Assembly: GCA_002794775.1 (NCBI GenBank)
Contig: NBAY01000156.1
Location: 1-40,844, forward strand
Source of the DNA: Porodaedalea pini
Taxonomy: Eukaryota > Basidiomycota > Agaricomycetes > Hymenochaetales > Hymenochaetaceae
Direction of reading: 5' to 3'
DNA: 40,844 bases
Both the position numbers and the translations under genes were made by a program. Each line of letters begins with the position of its first letter. Position 1 is the first letter of the stretch. The notes beneath the pieces are model-generated. The model worked only from the letters and a program-made list of their open reading frames with translations. It searched no databases and was not told the DNA's origin. Shown here one piece after another: positions 30,951 to 40,844 of this stretch.

Positions 30951-33900
30951 ATGTCCCTACCAGGTCCCTCCTCTTCCTCTCTCCGTCCTCTCGGACTTGA
31001 ATCTACCGCGTACGACGACGCAAACCTGGATCAGCGCACCAGTCGCGTGAGTCTCATTTGTTTTTATTCTGTTCTACTCTTGGGCTGGAGGACATTCACC
31101 GAATGGGTCGGCGAATATCAGCGCTCACCCGGGCGGTGAACATCTTAGTTCCCCTCCTCCGTCCACACGATTCCAGGCATGGGCGTTCAAACGCACCGAC
31201 CTCTTCTTCTTTTCATTCCATCAATTCACGCGGCTGCCTTTTCCTATTCCTAGACTCTATTAACCCAACACGGCCGACCCTTGTTCTCCCCTTGCTCTTT
31301 TCTCGCTTCGCTCTCGGACTTCCCCCTTCCACGCCCCCTTGTCCCTCTCTTCTTTGCCATTGCTAATCGATCCGTCACTGACTTGAAATTTGCTTTTTTC
31401 TTTTCTTCTTGCACTCGCGCCGCTCTGACCCTGCACTGCGTATCGGTATCGCCGCTCACCAGCGCACACCCATTGACGTCGACGTGGAGTCCTCCACCGC
31501 CCACCCTCTCTCCGCCACCACCTCGCATCCCAGCTTGTCCGCCAGCGCACGCGCCAACCCACCCTCGACAGCAACGACCGCGAAGAACCCGCCGAGCCAG
31601 AGTCGGACTCGGATGCCCGCGATCGGTGCGCACCCCGCGTTCTACGACCCCGACGCGCCGCCCCCGCCTCCGCCCGCGGCGCTCGACTACGCCCAGTTCA
31701 TGATGCATCATCAGCAGGCACAGGCGCATCAGCAGCAGCAACACCAGCACCACCAAGCTCAGCATCAGACACATCACCCGCACCCACACGAGCACCAACA
31801 GATGGCGCCGGGCGGGTATGCACACGGGGCCGAATACGCACTGGAGATGGACGCGGGGACAGGGTATGCGTATGATGGCATGGAGGGCATGGATGGCATG
31901 GACGTTGGGTTTAGCGGGTTCGCTCCCCAACAACATCAGCAGCAGGCGTATCCACATCCGCTCGCCCACCCGCACGCTCTCCACCACCCGCACCAACAGC
32001 ACCCGCACCAATACACGAGTGTCTCGCCCACCTCGGGGAGCACGCACTCTTTGCCTTCTGGAAACGCCACAGGCGGTGCGGGCACGTTCTTCTATGACGG
32101 ATACGATCATCATCAGCAAGCTGGCGCTGGAGCCGGACAGACGGGGCCCCAACAATACACGGCGCACGCACACGCGCTGCCGGAACACAGCTTCGACATG
32201 TACTTCCCGCCTCCCTCGTCGTCCGGGGGCGGACACGTCTCTTCGTTCGATTCGTTCCCTTCTTCGGCCGGCGCGACCGCGGGGACGCCGCCTGTGCCGC
32301 TTTGGAACGCCGGAGAGGTGGTTGGGGCGGGGATGACTGAGCTGGGTCAAGCCCAGCAAGGACAAGGACAGGCGCAGACGGGTCAAGCCCGGGCGCGGGG
32401 ACAAGGGCAGCAGACGGGACAAGCACAAGCACAGAAGGCCGCGAGGTGGAGCCGGTCGGTGGGCGCTACGGGCGCGGACAGTGCAAGTGCGGGAGGTGCA
32501 GGAGGAGGGCCGGGGTCAAAGAGACCTGGGAGGAGCGGGACGGTGCGTGCGCCTCTTGCACAACCTCCAGCGGCGGCTACAGCAGGCGTGCCTCACGTCT
32601 CCGCTCCCGCTCCCGCCCCAGTTCCTGCGTCTGCGTCTGCGTCTGCTGCGACACAACACAAACAAGCACAGAAACCAAAAACATCCGCTTCCGCTGCGGC
32701 GCCACGGCGCAAACGCGCAAAGCGCACGCGTACTGTGGACGCCTCGGACCGCGAGTCGGATAGCGAGTCGGACGACGATCTCAACGGCAATAACAACAAT
32801 GGCAACGCTAACAATAACCCGAACTTGGCGTTGATAGGGAACTCGTTCCCTGCGTGGTCGAGTGGTATGGGCGGCGGGTTCGGACCCGGAGGAGGATTGG
32901 GTGGTGCTGGCGGCGGCGGCGGAGGAGGAACAGGAGGAGGAGGAGGATGGAGTGGATTGGGCGGGATACCCGGGCTGGCGGGACTTGTGAGCGGAGGGTC
33001 TGCGCGACTGTGAGTCTTCCTTTCTTTTAGATGGCTTTGATTTGGTTGAGATGGGTTGGGTGTGTATATGTTACTGACGACCCTTCGATTTTTTTATTTA
33101 TATTCTGGATTTTCATGGGGTTTGGACAACGCGACATGCGTTCATCTCGACTCGATTAAATGCCGATTAACGTCTCGACTTTACATCGGCTCTCTTTGCG
33201 GGGCGGGGGGACTCGAACGAATCTTGGGCGCCTACTTCTGGCTATGGGCGCTTGTTTGTCTCTTATTCCATTTGCGGCGATGATGTGGGCACGACTCGGT
33301 ATTCGACTCATTCCGAATTCGGCCTTGCACGAAATCAAAATGCGAACCACGGAAAATGCAAAACATGGATGGATCGGAACACCGGCCGGATTGGACGCCG
33401 GGACGTGCGAATACGATATGTTATGGCTTGGATGGATGAAATGGATACGGATACGGATGCACTGCATTTCGGGTGGATGATTTCGCCTACCTTTTTTTTT
33501 TTTTACCTGTCTCTGTCTCTGTCTCGGTCTCGAATTTCGGTGACGACCCTTGTCCGTCGTGATTGCAATCGAGCAGACCGGGCGCGTGCACGCACTGCAA
33601 GAAGCTCAAGGTGCGCTCTGGTGCTATCCAGTGACGACGATACGCCATACTGACTGATCACGAATGTTATTCATCTTTTTCTCTTCTATATTTTACCTCT
33701 CCTCGGAACATTGAATCACCTACACACGCTACAAACTCCGCTGGCATCTCACATGTCCCGCTGCTCTGCTGTGCCCTCCGCAACTCTGCCAACGCCGTGC
33801 ACTGCTGACCTCTCCTGACTGTTTTCCCACTTCCTCTGGTGCCGGTCAAATGATTCCGCCTGTGCGATCGTTGCCTCTTCACTGGATGTCGATTTCGATG

Positions 33901-36900
33901 GATCACTGGGTCGCTGCATTGCTGAATTGCTGGATTGCTGAATCGATGTGCCTGTCCGTTTGGGCCCTCCGGCGGTATTCCATTCCGCTCGTGAACATGC
34001 GTCATTGCATGCGTTGCTGGTCGGCTGGGGTATCTCTGTTACCTGTTGCATCTCGCGTCTTGCGTTTTGCGTTGCGGTGCGATGAACAATGTTTGCACGG
34101 ATCGTCTGCGTCTGTGTCTGCGTATTCTGAAATGATCCGGACCCGGGCGCACTTGTGGATTCGCATCATCGCGGCGCGCGCTCCGCTCTCGTTGGCTCTC
34201 GCGGTCCACTTCGACTCGACCCCGGACATCTCTGCATGCGTGGCGAATTGTCATCTGCATCCGTACCTCCCACGTTCCCGTCTCGCCGTCTCCGTTTCCT
34301 CTTTATGAATGGGATGTCTAACCTGGATGGGATGGTTTGATACGCTCTGTCATATGCACATGGACTCTAACGTCGCTTTCGACTTTGACATGGACGCGAC
34401 CTCGGACACGAACAACACGAACTTTGACTCGGACTCGGATGCGTCCTGTCGGCCACAGATGAAATGTGAGTTCCCGCAGGGCGACAACGTGTGCAAGCGC
34501 TGCAAGTCGGGCGGCCACGCGTGCGTCGTCGAGGGCCGCAAGCCGCGCTCCGCACCAAAGTCAGTACCCTTCTCCTTTCTTTCTGTTCACCCATTCCCTT
34601 CCTTTCTTCCCTTCTTCCACATTTCAATTCAGCCAATCCGATTCTCAAATTCGCACTCCTATCCCTATTTCGCCTTTTAAGCTTATAAGAATGTCGGTTA
34701 CTGACTGAACTGCTTAATTCCTCTTCTCGATACTTGGTTTGTTGGCGTACCGCACCGCTTTCTGTCATCCGACACGCTGTTTCGCCGTTCGTCTCCTCAT
34801 CTCACCTGCCCGGCCTCCGCACCTCCGGCGTGACGCCTGTCTACTCGTCCCGTTTTTGCCGTTTTCGCGTCCTTGCGCCCTCCGCTCGTGTACAATACCG
34901 GGTGTGCTCTGGTTTGTTTTCGTTCTGGTCTCGGTCGGGCTCGGCGCTCGCCCTTGTCTCGCCTCACCTCATATCCCATTGTTCGCCTCCTCTCGCCTCA
35001 CTCGGTCCGTGCTCCTCCCTTCTCCTTTCTTCCTGCTTCCTGCTCCGTACTCCCTGCTCCCTTGTTCCTCGCCCGCTCCGCTTATATTATTCCTGGACGG
35101 GCGCCGCTGCTCGCGTGACGCACTGCGTGTGCATCGTGGTTTGCGCGCCGCTTCCGCAAATCTGTGTCCTCCGGACGTGCTCTCGGATTGCTTTATCTTC
35201 CGCGACTTCGTTGGTGGGGTGGACTTCCGTGTCGTTGGTACATCCCCTTCCGACTTCTCATCTGTTTGGATCGACATTTCTCTTCTCTTCGATGGCGTCC
35301 GACTCCGAACCGTGTCCTAACTGCGCACGAACACCCAACATCACTCCTACCTCTGTTGGCGATGCCGACCTCGACCACAATGCTGGACACATCCCCGCCG
35401 CTCCTGGTCCTGTTGCTGACAACAGCAAGCGTGAATATCTCCTTGCGCAGATCAGGCAGAAGGATGCGATCATCGAGTCGCTGCTCAAGCAGGTACGTTG
35501 CTCTTCTTTGTTTGCAATTGTCGTGTTTTGTCGCGGATATCTGTGCGTTGTATCTGTTCCTCGGCGTGCGGTGGCCGCCTGAGATGCATTTGTGATACGA
35601 AGATCTATCTAATCGCCGACGTTGCTTCCTTCCGCCTTTGCTCGCCTTTCTTTCACCTGTTTTGCCATTAGCCTTATAAGGCAACCATCTTGTTCTCATT
35701 CTTCTCTCGAGCTTACATCTCAGCATCAAGTTTTGGAAATTCGATGCTGATGTTCCTTCTGCATAGCTGCACAACCCGTATATGGCGACGCCGCTCTCCA
35801 TCGCGGCGTACCGCATGGCATCCTCGCCATCAGACGCGCACGGTTCGCGCAACGTGATCCAATGGCTCGAGCGTCTTCAGCAGAGCGCGCATAACCAGCC
35901 CGGCGTCGGGACAGGACCCGGGACCGCGCGTGCACTCGAGCGGCAAGCACGAAGACGACAGGCGGGCGCGGACGGTGAGGATCTGAGTGATAGTGAGGGG
36001 GATCTCGACGATCAGGAGCACGACCCCGCAGATGGAGTTGACGTGTCGCTGCTCGCGCCCACGGCGGGTGGGACGGCCACAAAGGCGGAGCCGGATGCGT
36101 CGACGGTGTCGGAGACGCTCCGGCAGAACGACTCGCTGCCGGACGACGCGGTGCCGATCGGGCTGCTCGCGAATTTGTCGATCTCGAACCACGCGGGGCG
36201 GGCGCAGGAACGCTCGCGCACGCGTAGTGCACAGAGTAATGGTGGTGGGAGCGCGCAGGGGAGCGTGAAGGATTTGGAGAGCGAGGCGGACGATGATACG
36301 AATGTGGGCGTGGCGAATGAGACGTACTTCTTGCCTGGCCCGGCAAGCGACCTTCATGTGAGGAAGATGTTGATTGAGAGGCACAGCCCGCCTGAGATCC
36401 TTGTGCATGGACTTGTGAATGCGGAGGATGTGGAGAGGCTGTTTGAGATGTAGGTGATTTATTCTCTCGGAGATTTCTGTTGCTAATGCATACCTGGTTT
36501 TCCGCAGATTTTACGAGAAAGTTAACGTAAGTCTAGAATCTACCCTGGTTTTATTGACTTGATTAACTAACTTGTTTTTCGGTAGCCATTCCTGTCTCTT
36601 CTCGATCCCGAGCTTCACACGCCTGCTTCGACATTTGCTCGCTGTCCCTTCCTCTTCACTGTCGTCTGTGCGATCTCCTCGCGTTACTATCGTGAGAAGG
36701 CCGAAATCTATGCGATCGCGATGCACTTCGCGAAGCATGCTGCTGCGACTGCTTTGATCGATGGGTGGAAGTCCGTTGAGCTCTGTCAGGCGTATATCCT
36801 CATGGCCGTCTATGCGGTGCCCGCGCGTCGTTGGGAAGAGGATCGCAGCTGGCTGTACATTGGGCTTGCAATACGGCTGGCGACAGACCTGAATCTGCAC

Positions 36901-38701
36901 CAGGCGAGCACGGCACGTCCGACGAGCGAGCAACACGAGCGTGAGATCTTGAACCGCACGCGCGTGTGGATGATCTGCTTCAACCTCGATCGATCAACGG
37001 CGACGCAGTTCGGGAAGCCGTCGACGATTAAGGAGGACTAGTGCGTGTTCTCTTCATGTGATTCTAGTTATGAAGAAGCTCAAACTGATCTCAGCAAACA
37101 ACTCAGCATCATTCGCAACTCGAAGGACTGGTATAAACGCTCGAAGTTCAACCATCCGTATGATCTCCATCTGTGCGCGTATAGCTCGCTGCTGCGCATC
37201 GTTGCCAAGTTCCACGAGGAGATTTACTCGGACAAGGATTCACCGAGTGGGCTGAATCAGGTCCGGGCACTTTTTAATTTGAACTTACTGTCTCCCGTGC
37301 TGATTTGTTGTGAACTCAGGACTCGGACTTTAGAGAGGTTACGCTGAAACATGACGCTAAATTGGAAGAGTATTTTGTTGAGTGGACACAGAAATTCAAG
37401 GACGACTCGGATCCGGAAGGTCAGTGACACTTTGACCATACGCGTTAGAAACACTCATTGGTTCTGTAGACAAAGCTTGCAAGTTCCGGTGTACACTGTT
37501 GCCCTTGTGAGCACTGCTATCTTTTTGTTCTTGTCGAGACGTGTCTGACTCGCATTCTCTAGCCTCACGAATTACTCGCGCCTCGTGATGTTTTCATTCG
37601 GTTTCCAGCAAGCGTTCCGCCGTGGCTTCCAGGCTGGAGATGAATTGTTTTTTCAACAAGGTATTAAAAGTCTAGCTTTTCATATTCTAGTCGTGAGCTG
37701 AGTGTGGTCGCTATTGCAGTGCATGGAGTCGGCGTCGAATGTGATTAAGTGCGTTATTGACGTACTTGCACCGAGCGGGTACTTCCGCTATGCTCCGGAT
37801 GGTCATTTTGTCTTCGCGTCCTTCGCATCCGCGTTCCTGTTGAAGGTGTGTTCCCTCTCAAGCTTTACTACATTTGTATCTCATTTATGTCCACAGCTCC
37901 TTCGTCCCGAGTTCGCCAACCTTGTCACTAGGGAGCAGACGAACCAGATATTCGCACTCATCGGGAAGCTCATTCAAGTCCTTGCCTCGAGCGAAGTATC
38001 CATAGACGACCGACACACACCAAAGCTCTACGCTCGCTTCCTCGCTGGACTTCTCGCAAAGCACCAACCTGGCGGGTCGTCTAGCGGGCGCTTACATCCC
38101 GGCCGCCCGTCAGATAGCCAAATGCCCGACTCAGAAGGCCACGGTGGTCCGGGGTCGATGAACATGGGCAGCGGGCCCAGCCAGAGCGTGTTCCATGTGA
38201 ATACGGGTTCGCAAGGTGGGACCTCACCGCAGCACGGCGCGTCGCAGCGTCCACTCGCTTCTGGCCCACACGGCGGCGTGCCTGAGCTCGTACCGCACCA
38301 AGCGGCGCTGCCGAGCCCGTTGTCAATGTCGAGCACGCCGATGGACACGCCGATCTATGAGGCGGAGGCGACGTACGCGATTGGCACTGGTCCGCTGGAA
38401 CTGAGCAGTTCGGACGCGATGCAGTTCGGCCTTGGCGGCGCGCTCGGTGGATATGGCGCGATGCAGGAGGAGGAGATGCTCGCGACGATGCACGCGATTA
38501 AGAACCCTGCGTTTTGGGAAGACATGATGATGCCCGGGTAAGCTGGCTTTGCTGACTGTATTACGCACATTGTAACTGAATTCGTTTTTCTTGTTCAGGT
38601 TCATGTGGCCTGACACGGCGCGGGCGCCGCCTTTCCAAACACACAACATCCTCGGCTTGAACTCCGGGCCCATACCCCAGCAGATGCCCTTACACGGCTA
38701 G
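30951..38701 (+). CDS. Zn2Cys6 fungal transcription factor with MHR domain, about 1,343-1,425 aa
   Basis: Nuclear DNA-binding regulator of the PriB-like/fungal_TF_MHR type. Exons: 30951-31046, 31463-33009, 33577-33610, 34459-34559, 35426-35492, 35767-36449, 36508-36526, 36586-37040, 37107-37260, 37320-37419, 37470-37506, 37563-37660, 37703-37845, 37897-38537, 38599-38701. All are in phase. A shorter model starts at ATG 31613. In long-model numbering: His/Gln-rich tract 114-145, basic RRKRAKRTR near 446, Gly-rich 501-535. The cluster C552-C555-C562-C571-C574-C581 (CX2CX6CX8CX2CX6C) is followed by a coiled coil KREYLLAQIRQKDAIIES and a fungal-specific middle homology region (about 845-1090: CPFLFTVVCAISSRYY, RRWEEDRSWLYIGLAIRLA). 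It ends GPIPQQMPLHG. The exon 11/12 junction (37661-37702, a 42-bp intron) is the least certain. Target genes unknown. Confidence 0.85.
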
Positions 38702-39661
38702 AACTCAATTCCCTTTGCTTTCCTCGTTTTGCAGTATACTATATCTTTGCATTTTCTCTTACTGCTTTCTGTAACCCTGGATCGATCGCTTCTGCTTTCT
38801 TTGCTGTATGATGAATGTACGTTTAATTAGGGAGAATTTTCGTAAAAAGCCCACATCGACTGGATATCTGTACTACCTGCCCTTCTTGACAATGCATACC
38901 TGATTATTTCTCCTATCCACACTACATGGCGCTTTGGAAGCGGACTTTGACTCGACGATGCCCTCCTTGGCGTAAAAATCCATTCAGTGGTAATAATAAT
39001 ATGTTAATCTGCTAGAAGCACACAACATCTTTTGTCGGGGGTCATATGATGGGCTGTGGGTGGTCTACATGCATTTGTAACCTAGTACGTTCACGTCCTT
39101 GCTTTGAATTAATATTGTCCATTACACAGTGTTAATATATTCTTGATTATAATCATGCCTTAGATTGATATTGATATTCACGGGAGACATGGGATGCATG
39201 TCTTTAAATTGGGTTATATGAATACAAAATATGAATCATACTGAACACAGCAGTGACTTCATCTCCCAGTCCCACTAGTACTCCTCTTGTACGTGCTCGC
39301 ACTCAAGCATACTTAGCCATTCATGATCTGTGTTCAGTAATAAACGAATATGTTCTGTACCTGAGAGACACTAAGTCGCATGCGGTGCTCAGCTTCTTGC
39401 GTTTCCGCCCTCCCGCCCTCCGAACTGCGGCCTCTTGTTTCCCTACCAGACACCTCGTCTTCACCTTCGTTGGTTTTGGTTCATCTTCGCTTTCTGGCGT
39501 GTGATTCCGCCCCGCTCAGTTGGCCCTTTGCAGCTTCTTAGTTAAAAACCAAGTAGTGAGCTTTGTTCGAGGCGCACGTCGCATCGCAGGATGTGGACTT
39601 TTTTTTTACTAAGTCCGCATCTCAGATAGGTGTTCTTTCCTGTCATATCCAAGAAGCTTCT
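38702..39661. other. Intergenic stretch between transcription factor and oxidoreductase remnant
   Basis: 3' flanks of both units. AT-rich around 38990-39240. A short plus frame (39253-39504) has no recognisable motif. Nothing further supported. Confidence 0.45.
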
Positions 39662-40844
39662 TTAGGAATGTCCTCGCCAGAGATTCTCAGGCTCATCATC
39701 CCTCCGCGTAAATCGCACAATATTAATATTAATATTCCTCGCGTCGACCTCCGCCTGCCAATGCGCCGTGCGCCCCGCCTTGATCGTGCCGAACGCATCC
39801 GCCACATCGCCGAAGACGAAGATGTGCGAATACGGCGTCTCTGATGACGGCTCGAGCTCCACTTCTGCCTCCTCCCTCTCTTCCACATCGAACTCCTCGC
39901 TGGAACCGGCAGATGACGTGGATGACTCGCGGAGGTGGAGCTGCTTGAGCTTGACGTCAGATGGGAGAAAGGTTTCTTGGGATGGAACGGACGAGACCTC
40001 GATCTCGGACTCGGGAGGGATAATTCTCAGTTACATCGTAGGTAGTACTTAGGCAAGCTCCGTTAACGGATCGATGGACTCGGGCGACATCGCGTTGATG
40101 AGGCTCGTGTTTGGTACCTGGCCCGTACAAAGCAAGCAAAATTGTCATATCAGCACATCAGTCCTGAGCATAGACAGAATGCGAATGGTTGTACTGACAA
40201 GAAAATCCGCAGCAATCTCGCGTCCTGTAACCGTCCTCACAACACGCTGACTATGTTCATTGAACCTGACCGCCTCCGGCCGCGTCGATTTGAGGTCCAG
40301 ACGTTTTCCGAGAATTTAAATTGATCTGAAGATCTTCCAAAGTTTTTCAAGACTGCGAAGAAGCGAGATTAGAGAATAAAGATCTGCAGCAGTATTGACT
40401 GAATGTGCGCACCCACCTTCGCAATGCAGATCATAGTCAAAGCGCGGTAGAAGGCGGTGCCGCGAGTGCAAGACAGTGATCTGCTTCTACGGGTAGAGCG
40501 ACTTGATATCCATAGCGAAATCTATGACAGAGATTAAGTCTGCCCAACGAAGACGATCTGAATATGATACTCGAGATTCCCAAAGCTCCTCCACCAACGC
40601 ACAGTATACTGACGGCCCCGCGTATACAGTCCTGACACTGCTTCAACCACTCCACTCCCTCCTGCTTCGTGCCGCCATACTCCGTCTGCATCTGCTCCTC
40701 CGCAGCCTCGATCTCCTCCTGTTTTTCTGCCCCCGGTTGCGCAACGACAGCATTCTCGTCCCGGGACCATAGGTCAATAGGCGCAGGCAGGCGTCTGCCG
40801 AGTGCATGGACGGTATATTTGTACGGAATATAGGTGAGTGGAAG
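39662..40844 (-). pseudogene. AIF/AMID-like FAD-dependent oxidoreductase pseudogene (partial)
   Basis: From the right edge the minus strand reads LTYIPYKYTVHALGRRLPAP, YGGTKQEGVEWLKQCQ, then a nucleotide-binding ILCVGGGALGI. It continues ITVLHSRHRLLPRF, RVVRTVTGREIAADF, LLCTGQVPNTSLINAMSPE and YSHIFVFGDVADAFGTIKAG. This is the order of the AIF/AMID family of pyridine-nucleotide-disulfide oxidoreductases (NADH-linked, FAD-binding). In-frame stops occur at LYP-TAG-KQI, a frameshift precedes ILGKRLDLKS, and two TAAs flank VLPTM. An (ATTAAT)-type repeat near 39720-39738 expands the end to NININI. The N-terminal FAD-binding part lies beyond the window. Non-functional unless the sequence has errors. 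Confidence 0.8.

Noticed and set aside
31250..32428. Long minus-strand open frame opposite the transcription factor
   Set aside because: High GC and low-complexity codons leave the complementary strand open. The plus strand has the family-specific protein and splice logic.

Overview
The window looks like nuclear DNA of a wood-decay basidiomycete (Agaricomycetes, probably near Polyporales). It has multi-exon genes with introns of roughly 50-70 bp and GT..AG borders, an intact polyporopepsin-type aspartic protease, Agaricomycete-style F-box/LRR proteins, and a large Zn2Cys6 transcription factor. No rRNA, tRNA or CRISPR feature was recognised.

Left part, about 1-14.7 kb, is AT-richer and is a transposon and pseudogene island. 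It holds near-perfect fold-back elements (about 820-845 bp, arms about 400 bp) at both ends (1-1186 and 13694-14664), each inserted into another copy. It also holds a Pif1/Helitron-type helicase fragment, a decayed Ty1/copia element (minus strand), and a 157-bp direct repeat at 4447-4603 and 13050-13206. Between the direct repeats lie an F-box pseudogene and a chain of fragments of unrelated housekeeping genes, all on the minus strand with introns retained: BTB protein, then RNA polymerase II RPB1, PRP8, RPB1 again, then a possible NOT1 fragment. This looks like captured host gene pieces and is the most unusual object in the window.

Middle part, 14.9-24.4 kb: a decayed aspartic protease copy (plus strand) and its intact 403-aa paralogue (minus strand) face each other across an apparently intact 8-exon protein kinase gene. 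Beyond them is an intact 597-aa F-box gene with a small inverted-repeat element in its upstream region.

Right part, 24.9-40.8 kb, is GC-richer. Two diverged copies of a roughly 1.75-kb block with no convincing gene flank a small three-exon gene of unknown function. Then comes a fungal transcription factor of about 1,343-1,425 aa whose DNA-binding region is split by unusually long introns. The window ends in a decayed AIF/AMID-like FAD oxidoreductase that runs off the right edge.

Five genes look functional: the kinase, the aspartic protease, the F-box protein, the small unknown gene and the transcription factor. They share no obvious pathway. All exon borders were read by eye from splice consensus, reading phase and family similarity remembered from general knowledge; no search was run.
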